A DNA stretch of 64,000 nucleotides from Mesorhizobium sp. PAMC28654. GTDB lineage: Bacteria; Pseudomonadota; Alphaproteobacteria; Rhizobiales; Rhizobiaceae. A program made the position numbers and the translations under genes. The notes beneath the pieces are model-generated. The model was not told the DNA's origin. It made no database searches and worked only from the letters and a program-made list of their open reading frames with translations. Each line of letters opens with the position of its first letter. Within the stretch, counting starts at the first letter, position 1. The stretch spans positions 3,224,001 through 3,288,000 of the forward strand of contig NZ_CP085135.1 in the NCBI RefSeq assembly GCF_020616515.1, in the 5' to 3' direction. Shown here in pieces: positions 17,094 through 24,462 of the stretch.

Positions 17094-18533
17094 TTAGCCG
17101 GCAAATGTATAGGCGGTTTTCACCGTTGTGTAGAACTCCGCCGCGTAGCGGCCCTGCTCGCGCGGACCGTAGCTCGATCCCTTGCGCCCACCGAAGGGAA
17201 CATGGAAGTCGACGCCCGCCGTCGGCAGGTTGACCATGACCATGCCCGCCTCCGAATTGCGCTTGAAATGCGTCGCATGCTTGAGGCTGGACGTGCAGAT
17301 GCCGGAGGTCAGCCCGAACGGCGTATCGTTGGCCACGTTCAATGCCTCATCGTAGTCCTTGACGCGGATGACGTTCGCCACCGGCCCGAAAATCTCCTCG
17401 CGCGAGATGCGCATGGCGTTGGTGCTGCCGGTGAACAGCGCCGGCTGGAGATAGAAGCCCGGCGTCTGGCGATCGAGCCGCTCGCCGCCGAAGGCGAGCT
17501 CGGCGCCTTCCTGGCGACCGATGGCGATATAGTCCTCATCCTGCTTCAGCTGGCTCTGGTCGACGACCGGGCCGATCTGCGTCTTGGCATCCAGCGCATC
17601 GCCGATCACCAGTTTGCTCATGCGGTCCTTGAGGGCATCCACGAAACGGTCGTGGATGCCGTCGGTCACAACCAGCCGCGATGACGCCGTGCAGCGTTGT
17701 CCCGTCGAGAAGAACGCGCCATTGATGGCGCAGTCGACCGCGACTGAGAGGTCGGCATCGTCAAGCACCACGAGCGGGTTCTTGCCGCCCATTTCGAGCT
17801 GGAACTTGCGCATATGCTCGACGCTTGCCGCAGCGACCCGCTTGCCGGTGCCGACAGAGCCGGTGAAGGTGATGGCATTGAGGTCGGGGCTGTCGAGCAT
17901 GGCCTGGCCGACAACCGAACCCTTGCCCATGACGAGGTTGAGCACGCCCTTCGGCAGGCCGGCGCGATGCAGGATGTCGACAATGGTCCAGGCGCTTTCG
18001 GGAACCAGTTCGGCCGGCTTGAAGACGATGGTGTTGCCGTAGGCCAGCGCCGGCGCGATCTTCCAAGCCGGGATGGCGATCGGGAAATTCCACGGCGTGA
18101 TGATGCCTACCACGCCGACCGCTTCGCGGGTGATTTCGACACCGACGCCTGGACGCACGCTCGGAATCAATTCGCCCGCCAGACGCAGGGTCTCGCCAGC
18201 AAAGAAATCGAAGATCTGCGCGGCACGGATGGTCTCGCCGATGCCCTCGGCCAGCGTCTTGCCTTCCTCGCGCGCCAGGGACCTACCAATCTCATCCTTG
18301 CGCGCGGTGATCTCGTCCGCCGCCTTCTTCAGCACGGCATGGCGCGCCAGTAGCCCCGAGCGCGACCAGGCCGGAAAGGCCGCCTTCGCCGCCGCAATGG
18401 CCTGCCTGGCCTGTTCCGGCCCTGCCGAAGCGTATTCGCCGACCTCATCGTCGAGATTGGACGGATTGATGTTGCGGGAACCGGCGTCGCCCACCCATTC
18501 GCCATCGATGAGGTTTTTCCGAAACTGGGTCAT
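17094..18533 (-). CDS. NAD(P)-dependent aldehyde dehydrogenase, 2-oxoglutarate-semialdehyde dehydrogenase type
   Basis: A 479-residue ALDH. Catalytic cysteine is in FFSTGQRCTASSRL, the general-base glutamate in FQLEMGGKNPL, the NAD site in FTGSVGTGKRV, and GIITPWNFPIAIPAWKIAPAL and EEIFGPVANVI are present. Length and motifs fit succinate/2-oxoglutarate semialdehyde dehydrogenases. A DapA-superfamily gene downstream fits a scheme in which a keto-deoxy acid or pyrroline intermediate is turned into 2-oxoglutarate semialdehyde and oxidised here to 2-oxoglutarate. The upstream MttB-family gene instead suggests a link to methylamine-type compounds, where such enzymes oxidise betaine aldehyde. Sequence alone does not decide between these. 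Confidence 0.93.
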   Translation of the reverse strand: MTQFRKNLIDGEWVGDAGSRNINPSNLDDEVGEYASAGPEQARQAIAAAKAAFPAWSRSGLLARHAVLKKAADEITARKDEIGRSLAREEGKTLAEGIGETIRAAQIFDFFAGETLRLAGELIPSVRPGVGVEITREAVGVVGIITPWNFPIAIPAWKIAPALAYGNTIVFKPAELVPESAWTIVDILHRAGLPKGVLNLVMGKGSVVGQAMLDSPDLNAITFTGSVGTGKRVAAASVEHMRKFQLEMGGKNPLVVLDDADLSVAVDCAINGAFFSTGQRCTASSRLVVTDGIHDRFVDALKDRMSKLVIGDALDAKTQIGPVVDQSQLKQDEDYIAIGRQEGAELAFGGERLDRQTPGFYLQPALFTGSTNAMRISREEIFGPVANVIRVKDYDEALNVANDTPFGLTSGICTSSLKHATHFKRNSEAGMVMVNLPTAGVDFHVPFGGRKGSSYGPREQGRYAAEFYTTVKTAYTFAG

Positions 18534-18691
18534 GTCTGTCTTCCCTGGGAGCTCGCCGCGCGGCGCTGTCTATGTGAAGTGGGTATTTGACAGACAATTG
18601 CGGCGCGGGAAAGCATGCTCATGGTCGCAACCTCGTGGCTGATGCGACCACTGGCTCATGCGATCGAGCTCCGCTTCGATCAGCGGACGGA

Positions 18692-20248
18692 TCAGGAAAC
18701 GGGTACGGCGCCGCCTTCAGCCGTTCGGCGCGCGATGAATTGGTCGAGCACATCCGCCGTCGCGACCGCCGATGCGGGGGGAACGAATTCGGCCAGCCGC
18801 TTTTTCCAGACTCCGTTGGCGCGTTCAGTCGCGGTTTTCGAACCCGATTGCGTCCAGTTGCCGAAATTCGACCAGTCGGCGACGAGCGGTTCGTAGAACG
18901 CGGTGCGATAGCGTTCCATCGTGTGCTGGGCAGCGAAGAAATGGCCGCCAGGCTGAACCTCGGCGATCGCATCGAAGCCGATGTCGGCATCGTTTCCGCC
19001 TGGTTTGTCGAAGAGTTCGGCGACCGTCTGCAATGCCTCGATGTCGGTGATCATCTTCTCGAAGGAGACGCTGAGGCCGCCTTCAAGCCAGCCCGCCGCA
19101 TGGATCAGCACGGTGGCGCCGGCCAGCACCGAGCCCCACAGCGCGAACTGCGTTTCATGCGCCGCCTGCGCGTCGGAGGTGTTGGAAGCGCTACCGCCAC
19201 CAGCGCGCCAGGGAAGGCCGAGATGCCGCGCCATTTGCCCGGCGCCGAGCGTCGCCTTGACATGCTCCGGCGTGCCAAAGGCCGGCGCGCCGGATTTCAT
19301 GTCGACGTTGGACGAGAAGCTGCCGTAGATCACCGGCGCGCCGGACCGGCTGAGCTGCGCCAGCGCGATGCCGGCCAGCGCCTCGGCATGCTGCAGCGTC
19401 AGCGCGCCGGCCACGGTGATCGGCGCCATGGCGCCGGCAAGGCAGAACGGCGTGATGATCGAGACCTGCCCCGCCCTGGCGAAATCGATGATGCCCTGCG
19501 CCATCGGAATGTCGAGCTGGCGCGGCGAATTGGTGTTGATGACCGTGTAGCAGTGAACTTTGTCGCGGAACTCGTCCACCGACAGGCCACGCGCCAGACG
19601 AAGCATTTCGAAACTGTCCTCGGACTGCGGTGTGCCGCGTGCGAAAACGAACGGAAACTTGTCGGACAGGGTGAGCTGCGCCCGCATCATGGCGTAGTGC
19701 CGGAGCGACATCTCGACATCTTGCGGCTCCACGCACGGACCGTGCACATGCATGACGTCGAAGGAGTGCACGAGGCGCACGAGGTCCTCGAAATCCGCCA
19801 GGTTTCCGGCGCGGCGCCCGCGATCGAGATCGGTCACGTTGGGCGCGCCGCAGCCGGGCGTGAATGTCATGACGCCAAGCTCGAAGACGAGGTCGCGGGC
19901 ACGGTCGCCTGCTTTCGCGGAGATGGATTTCGGCGCCGACAGCAACGCCGCCCCGACCACATCGCGGCCGATGCGGACCATCTGGGTCTCTTCGTCGACG
20001 AGGCAACCGGCGGCTTTGAAAACCTGCCGCGCTTCGGGGAGCAGCACCTTTATACCGAGTTCCTCAAGCACGCGCAGCGCCGTGCCGTGGATCGCCTCGA
20101 CCTGGTCGGAGGAGAAGACCGGCTGCGGCAGGAACGAATTGCGCAAGTGACGGTAATCGGGAGAGCGGGACGGTGCACCTTTGTCGCCGGGCGCACCACG
20201 GCCACGCCGCCTTGCATGTCTCACGTCAACTTTCGGGCCGTCGAGCAT
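18692..20248 (-). CDS. MttB-superfamily methyltransferase (non-pyrrolysine)
   Basis: 518 residues from ATG 20248. The protein matches the trimethylamine methyltransferase (MttB) superfamily: SSDQVEAIHGTALRVLEELG near the N-terminus, FTPGCGAPNVTDLDRGRR, NTNSPRQLDIPMAQGII, PFCLAGAMAPITVAGALTLQ, PVIYGSFSSNVDMKSGAPAF, and GGGSASNTSDAQAAHETQFA. No in-frame amber codon is present, so it is of the non-pyrrolysine group that includes the glycine betaine methyltransferase MtgB. Such enzymes pass a methyl group to a corrinoid protein, and none is encoded in this window. It is divergent from the dimethylglycine-dehydrogenase-like gene and shares an extended dyad with it. The substrate is inferred to be a quaternary or tertiary amine. 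Confidence 0.88.
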   Translation of the reverse strand: MLDGPKVDVRHARRRGRGAPGDKGAPSRSPDYRHLRNSFLPQPVFSSDQVEAIHGTALRVLEELGIKVLLPEARQVFKAAGCLVDEETQMVRIGRDVVGAALLSAPKSISAKAGDRARDLVFELGVMTFTPGCGAPNVTDLDRGRRAGNLADFEDLVRLVHSFDVMHVHGPCVEPQDVEMSLRHYAMMRAQLTLSDKFPFVFARGTPQSEDSFEMLRLARGLSVDEFRDKVHCYTVINTNSPRQLDIPMAQGIIDFARAGQVSIITPFCLAGAMAPITVAGALTLQHAEALAGIALAQLSRSGAPVIYGSFSSNVDMKSGAPAFGTPEHVKATLGAGQMARHLGLPWRAGGGSASNTSDAQAAHETQFALWGSVLAGATVLIHAAGWLEGGLSVSFEKMITDIEALQTVAELFDKPGGNDADIGFDAIAEVQPGGHFFAAQHTMERYRTAFYEPLVADWSNFGNWTQSGSKTATERANGVWKKRLAEFVPPASAVATADVLDQFIARRTAEGGAVPVS

Positions 20249-20300
20249 CGCAGCACCCCTGAAGCATCGTTCCAGCCTGACACTATTGGCTCTGTACACA

Positions 20301-20334
20301 ATTGTCCATAGTCGTCTAGACACAGATGTACAAT
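20301..20334. promoter_or_regulatory. 34-bp nested dyad in the MttB / dimethylglycine-dehydrogenase divergent promoter
   Basis: Outer arms ATTGTCCAT (20301-20309) and ATGTACAAT (20326-20334) match as inverted repeats at 8 of 9 positions and enclose the perfect palindrome GTCTAGAC (20314-20321); both share the same centre. Twelve of 17 base pairs are symmetric. It lies 42 bases before the plus-strand start and 53 bases before the minus-strand start, so one bound regulator could control both transcripts. The regulator is unknown; the GntR gene at 14637 and the TetR gene at 27872 are candidates. Confidence 0.55.
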
Positions 20335-20375
20335 GTCGATACGGTGCCCGCGATAGTCGGGTGGAGGACAACAGG

Positions 20376-22787
20376 ATGAAATCCCATTACCGGGCAGTTG
20401 TTATCGGCGGCGGCGTGGTTGGAGCCTCGGTGCTCTACCATCTGGCCAAGTTCGGCTGGCGCGATGTCGCGCTTGTCGAGCGCGAAGTCCTGACCGCCGG
20501 ATCGAGCTGGCACGCGGCCGGCGGCTTCCATGCGCTGAACGCCGATCCCAACATCGCCGCCTTGCAGAGCTACACGATCGACCTGCTCTCCGAGGTCGAG
20601 AAGGAATCCGGCCAGAACATCGGCATGCACATGACCGGCGGCATCTCGGTGGCGTCGGCGCCGGAGCGCTGGGAATGGCTTCAGGCCTCTTACCGGGTCT
20701 TCCAGACGATGGGTATCGATGACGTCCGCCTGATTGGCGTCGACGAAATCAAGCATCATTGCCCCATCCTCAACACCGACGGCATACTGGGTGGCCTCTA
20801 TGCCGAGCGGGAGGGCCATATCGATCCTTCGGGCGTAGTGCACGGCTACGCCAAGGCAGCGAAGCAGCGCGGCGCCGACATCATCGAGCACAATCGGGTG
20901 CTGGAGCTGAACCGGCGCGCCGATGGCAGCTGGGATGTGGTGACCGAGAAGGGCACGATCGTTGCCGAGCACGTCGTCAATGCCGGCGGCCTGTGGGCCA
21001 AGCAGGTCGGCAGGATGGCCGGCATCGATCTGCCGGTGTCCCCGATGGAGCACCATTATCTGGTCACCGAGGCGCTGCCCGAAATCCAGGCACTGGACCG
21101 CGAGTTGGCGATGGTCGTCGATCTCGAAGGCTTCACCTATATGCGCCAAGAGCAGAAGGGTCTGCTGCTCGGCATCTACGAGACCAACCACAAGCACTGG
21201 AACATGGACGGCGCGCCGTGGAACTACGGCATCGAACTGATCCAGGAAGACACCGACCGCATCGCCGACGAACTGGCGCTCGGCTTCAGCCGCTATCCGT
21301 GCCTGGAGACGGCCGGGATCAAGCGCTGGGTGAACGGCGCCTTCACCTTCTCGCCGGACGGCAATCCGCTGGTCGGCCCGGTGCGCGGCGTTCCCAACTA
21401 CTGGGTGGCCTGCGGCGTCATGGCCGGCTTCCTGCAAGGTGGCGGCGTCGGCAAGTCGCTCGCTGAATGGATGATCCATGGCGAGCCGGAAGCCGATGTC
21501 TACGGCATGGACATCGCCCGCTACGGCGACTTCGCCTCCAACCGCGAATATATCAAGCAGACGACCGGCCAGTTCTATTCGCGCCGCTTCATCATGAGCT
21601 ATCCCAACGAGCAGTTGCCGGCGGGACGGCCGCTCAAGACCGCCGGAGCGCATGACGCAATGGACGCGGCGGGCGCGCGATGGGGCAGTTCCTGGGGAAT
21701 GGAAGTGCCCCTCTATTTCGCGCCGAAAGGCTTTGTCGAGACGCCTGCACTCAAGCGCTCCAATGCCTTCGACATCGTCGGCGAGGAATGCCGGAAAGTG
21801 CGCGAAGGCGTCGGCCTCCTCGATATCACGGCCTTCTCGCGCTACGAGATTGCCGGGCCGCGGGCGCAGGCCTGGCTCGATAGGGTGCTTGCCTGTGCGC
21901 CGCCGAAGCCAGGACGCGCCAAGCTCGCGCCGATGCTGGGCGAAAACGGCAAGCTCAAGGGCGACCTCACTGTCTTCAACTGGGGCGACGGCACCTGGTG
22001 GATCATGGGGTCTTATTACCTGCGCCAGTGGCACATGCGCTGGTTCGAAAAGCACCTTTCCGAAGGCGTGAGCGTCCGCGACATCTCGGACGCGGTGGTC
22101 GGCTTCTCGCTGGCCGGCCCCAACTCGCGCAAGCTTCTGGAGCGCCTGACACATCAGGATGTCTCGCACGAGGCCTTGGGCTTGCTGGCCTGCAAGACAT
22201 TGGACGTTGGGCTGATGCGGGCCAAGGTAGGCCGGCTCTCGGTTGTCGGCGAACTTGGCTACGAGATTCATTGCCAGGCGAACGAACATGCGACGCTGCG
22301 GCGCGCGCTGATGGCGGCCGGCAAGGATCTGGGCGTCACCGAATACGGCTTTGGCGCGGTCAATTCGCTCAGGCTGGAGAAGAGCTTTGGCATCTGGTCG
22401 CGCGAATTCACCCAAGATTACACGCCGGCCGAGACCGGCATGGACCGCTGGATCGCCTTCGACAAGGGTGACTTCGTCGGGCGCGACGTTGCGCTAAGCG
22501 AACAGGCGGCCGGGGCCGTACGCATGCTGGCGACGCTGGAGATCGACGCGATCGATGCTGATGCCAGTGGCTATGAGCCTATCTGGAACAAGGGCTCGCT
22601 CGCCGGCTTCATCACCTCGGGCGGCTACGGCTACACGGTCCGCAAGAGCCTTGCCATGGCCATGGTCGACCGCGACTCGTGCGCCGTCGGCACGGCGCTC
22701 ACCACCCACATTGTCGGCGTCGAACGCGGTGCACGGGTCATCGCCGCCTCGCCGTACGATCCCAAAGGCATAAAGATGCGGGCATGA
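20376..22787 (+). CDS. Dimethylglycine/sarcosine dehydrogenase-like FAD protein with GcvT domain
   Basis: 803 residues from ATG 20376, preceded by GGAGG. The N-terminal half is a DAO-type FAD domain (VVIGGGVVGASVLYHLAKFG) with GSSWHAAGGFH, whose histidine corresponds to the covalent flavin site of dimethylglycine dehydrogenase. A middle FAO_M-type linker is followed by a C-terminal aminomethyltransferase (GcvT) fold that binds tetrahydrofolate (ITAFSRYEIAGPRAQAWLDR, SLAGPNSRKLLERL, GELGYEIHC, FGAVNSLRLEKSFG). The enzyme would demethylate dimethylglycine to sarcosine and channel formaldehyde to folate. It is 84 bases upstream of soxB, whose product handles sarcosine. Confidence 0.92.
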   Translation: MKSHYRAVVIGGGVVGASVLYHLAKFGWRDVALVEREVLTAGSSWHAAGGFHALNADPNIAALQSYTIDLLSEVEKESGQNIGMHMTGGISVASAPERWEWLQASYRVFQTMGIDDVRLIGVDEIKHHCPILNTDGILGGLYAEREGHIDPSGVVHGYAKAAKQRGADIIEHNRVLELNRRADGSWDVVTEKGTIVAEHVVNAGGLWAKQVGRMAGIDLPVSPMEHHYLVTEALPEIQALDRELAMVVDLEGFTYMRQEQKGLLLGIYETNHKHWNMDGAPWNYGIELIQEDTDRIADELALGFSRYPCLETAGIKRWVNGAFTFSPDGNPLVGPVRGVPNYWVACGVMAGFLQGGGVGKSLAEWMIHGEPEADVYGMDIARYGDFASNREYIKQTTGQFYSRRFIMSYPNEQLPAGRPLKTAGAHDAMDAAGARWGSSWGMEVPLYFAPKGFVETPALKRSNAFDIVGEECRKVREGVGLLDITAFSRYEIAGPRAQAWLDRVLACAPPKPGRAKLAPMLGENGKLKGDLTVFNWGDGTWWIMGSYYLRQWHMRWFEKHLSEGVSVRDISDAVVGFSLAGPNSRKLLERLTHQDVSHEALGLLACKTLDVGLMRAKVGRLSVVGELGYEIHCQANEHATLRRALMAAGKDLGVTEYGFGAVNSLRLEKSFGIWSREFTQDYTPAETGMDRWIAFDKGDFVGRDVALSEQAAGAVRMLATLEIDAIDADASGYEPIWNKGSLAGFITSGGYGYTVRKSLAMAMVDRDSCAVGTALTTHIVGVERGARVIAASPYDPKGIKMRA

Positions 22788-22802
22788 CCGCTCAAACAGG
22801 TG

Positions 22803-22824
22803 GCACGGACGCAAAAGTCCGTGC
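22803..22824 (+). promoter_or_regulatory. Perfect 8-bp hairpin in the dimethylglycine dehydrogenase-soxB gap
   Basis: GCACGGAC and GTCCGTGC form a perfect stem around the 6-base loop GCAAAA, 16 bases after the upstream stop codon and 48 bases before the soxB start. No T-run follows, so it is not a standard intrinsic terminator. It may protect the 3' end of the upstream message or lower read-through into soxB. Confidence 0.5.
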
Positions 22825-22871
22825 AATGATCCGTCTTCATTCCTTCCGAAATCAGGCTCGTCCAGCACTCC

Positions 22872-24125
22872 ATGACACGACGCTATTCCGCTTTATCGCT
22901 CTTCAAGGAGGGTCTGGCCGGCCAGACCGGCTGGCAGCCGGCCTGGCGCTCGCCCGAACCGAAGCCGTCCTATGACGCGATCGTCATCGGCGGCGGCGGC
23001 CATGGGCTGGCGACAGCTTACTATCTGGCCAAGAATCACGGCATCAGCCGCGTTGCGGTGCTGGAAAAAGGCTGGATCGGCGGCGGCAATACGGGCCGAA
23101 ACACGACGGTCGTGCGTTCCAACTACTATTATCCCGAAAGCGTCGAGCTCTACGGCCTGGCGCACCGGCTCTACGAGGGGCTGTCGAAGGACCTGAACTA
23201 CAATGTGATGCTGTCGCAGCGCGGCATGGTCAACCTCTGCCACAGCACAGCCGAGATGGAAGTCGGCGCGCGCACCGTCAACGCCATGCAGATCAACGGC
23301 ATCGATGCCGAGCTGTTCTCGCCGGACGATGTGCGGCGAGTGGCGCCCATCTACAATTTTTCGCCGGATGCGCGCTTTCCGGTCTTCGGCGGCATATGGC
23401 AAGGCCGGGCCGGCACGGCGCGCCACGACGCGGTGGCGTGGGGTTATGCACGGGCGGCGAGCCGGCTTGGCGTCGACATCATCCAGAATTGCGAGATCAC
23501 CGATTTCATCGTCGAGGGCGGCCGCTGCCGCGGCATCCAGACGACGCGTGGCGCGATCCGGGCCGACCGTATCGGCATGGCGGTGGCCGGGCATTCGTCG
23601 GTGCTGGCGGCCAAGGCGGGGTTCCGCCTGCCGATCAATTCCTATGCGCTGCAGGCCTGCGTCTCCGAGCCGGTCAAGCCAATCCTCGACACGGTGGTGC
23701 TGTCGCCCGGCACGGGCGTCTATGTCAGCCAGTCGGACAAGGGCGAAATCGTTATCGGCGGCGGGCTCGATCGCATCCCATCCTATGCGCAGCGCGGCAA
23801 CCTGCCAACGCTGGAGACGGTGATCGCCGGCCTGCTGGAGATGTTCCCGATCTTTGGCCAGTTGAAGCTGATGCGGCAATGGGCGGGTATCGTCGACGTG
23901 GTGCCGGACTCCTCGCCGATCATCGGCGAATCGCCGCTGCCCGGCCTGTTCCTCAATTGCGGCTGGGGCACGGGCGGCTTCAAGGCCATTCCCGCCGGCG
24001 GCACGCTGCTGGCGCAATTGCTGGCGACCGGCAAGCACAACGACATCAGTCGTCCGTTCGACCTGGATCGCTTCGCCACCGGGCGGCTTATCGACGAGGC
24101 GGCCGGCTCCGGCATCGCGCATTAG
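22872..24125 (+). CDS. soxB: Sarcosine oxidase, beta subunit
   Basis: 417 residues. The N-terminal SRYSAL-like MTRRYSALSLFKEGL, the FAD motif AIVIGGGGHGLATAYYLAKNHG, and GGGNTGRNTTVVRSNYYYPES are typical of heterotetrameric sarcosine oxidase beta. RHDAVAWGYARAA contains the histidine that carries the covalent FMN in this family. The C-terminal FLNCGWGTGGFKAIPA is the conserved active-site segment. The subunit oxidises sarcosine to glycine and formaldehyde with oxygen, together with the alpha, gamma and delta subunits encoded directly downstream. Cytoplasmic. Confidence 0.97.
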   Translation: MTRRYSALSLFKEGLAGQTGWQPAWRSPEPKPSYDAIVIGGGGHGLATAYYLAKNHGISRVAVLEKGWIGGGNTGRNTTVVRSNYYYPESVELYGLAHRLYEGLSKDLNYNVMLSQRGMVNLCHSTAEMEVGARTVNAMQINGIDAELFSPDDVRRVAPIYNFSPDARFPVFGGIWQGRAGTARHDAVAWGYARAASRLGVDIIQNCEITDFIVEGGRCRGIQTTRGAIRADRIGMAVAGHSSVLAAKAGFRLPINSYALQACVSEPVKPILDTVVLSPGTGVYVSQSDKGEIVIGGGLDRIPSYAQRGNLPTLETVIAGLLEMFPIFGQLKLMRQWAGIVDVVPDSSPIIGESPLPGLFLNCGWGTGGFKAIPAGGTLLAQLLATGKHNDISRPFDLDRFATGRLIDEAAGSGIAH

Positions 24126-24126
24126 T

Positions 24127-24175
24127 CATGTCGCCCAAAAGTGCGCAGCGGTTTTGGAGCAACGACATGCATAAA
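24127..24175. repeat. Dispersed rhizobial-type intergenic palindrome, copy 1
   Basis: CATGTCG (24127-24133) pairs with CGACATG (24163-24169), with the inner CCCAAAA / GGTTTTGG also complementary, giving a long stem. The reverse complement of 60234-60282 reads almost the same (CATGTCGCCCAAAAGTG...GTGCATAAA), so these are two copies of one element. It is inserted between soxB and soxD, inside the operon. Confidence 0.75.
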
Positions 24176-24195
24176 GACCAAGACTAGAGGTTCCC

Positions 24196-24462
24196 ATGCA
24201 GCTCTTCCCCTGCCCGTTCTGCGGTCCGCGCGACGAGACCGAATTCCACTATGGCGGCGAGGCCGGCAACGTCCGCCCGGATGGCACCGACGTGCCCATC
24301 GATCGCTGGGCAAACTATTTGTACATGCGCGGCAACCCGAAGGGCACGACGCGCGAAATCTGGGTTCACATGAATTGCAGCGAGTTCTTCGTCATGGAAC
24401 GTGACACCGTCACGCACAAGGTGCTGTCCTCAACCGCACTCGGCGCGGAGCACGCGGCGTGA
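24196..24462 (+). CDS. soxD: Sarcosine oxidase, delta subunit
   Basis: 88 residues, normal for SoxD. It starts with FPCPFCGPRDETEFHYGGE, whose cysteine pair with further C-terminal histidine/cysteine residues (WVHMNCSEFF) binds zinc in the known structures. It is a small structural subunit of the heterotetramer. AGAGG lies five bases before the ATG. The stop overlaps the soxA start (GTGA), so soxD and soxA are translationally coupled. The gap after soxB contains the palindromic repeat at 24127. Confidence 0.97.
   Translation: MQLFPCPFCGPRDETEFHYGGEAGNVRPDGTDVPIDRWANYLYMRGNPKGTTREIWVHMNCSEFFVMERDTVTHKVLSSTALGAEHAA

Noticed and set aside
18692..20248. A pyrrolysine-containing trimethylamine methyltransferase
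   Set aside because: No in-frame amber codon occurs within the gene; it belongs to the non-pyrrolysine branch.
18587..20311. A 574-codon plus-strand frame opposite the MttB-family gene
   Set aside because: Low-complexity Arg/Gly/His-rich composition and full antisense overlap with a recognisable gene.
20316..22415. A 699-codon open frame on the minus strand opposite the dimethylglycine-dehydrogenase-like gene
   Set aside because: It is Arg/His/Asp-rich without any family motif and lies antisense to a gene with clear FAD and GcvT motifs; long antisense frames are expected at this GC content.
22788..22871. A glycine riboswitch upstream of soxB
   Set aside because: The gap is only 84 bases and holds one simple hairpin without the conserved glycine-aptamer core.
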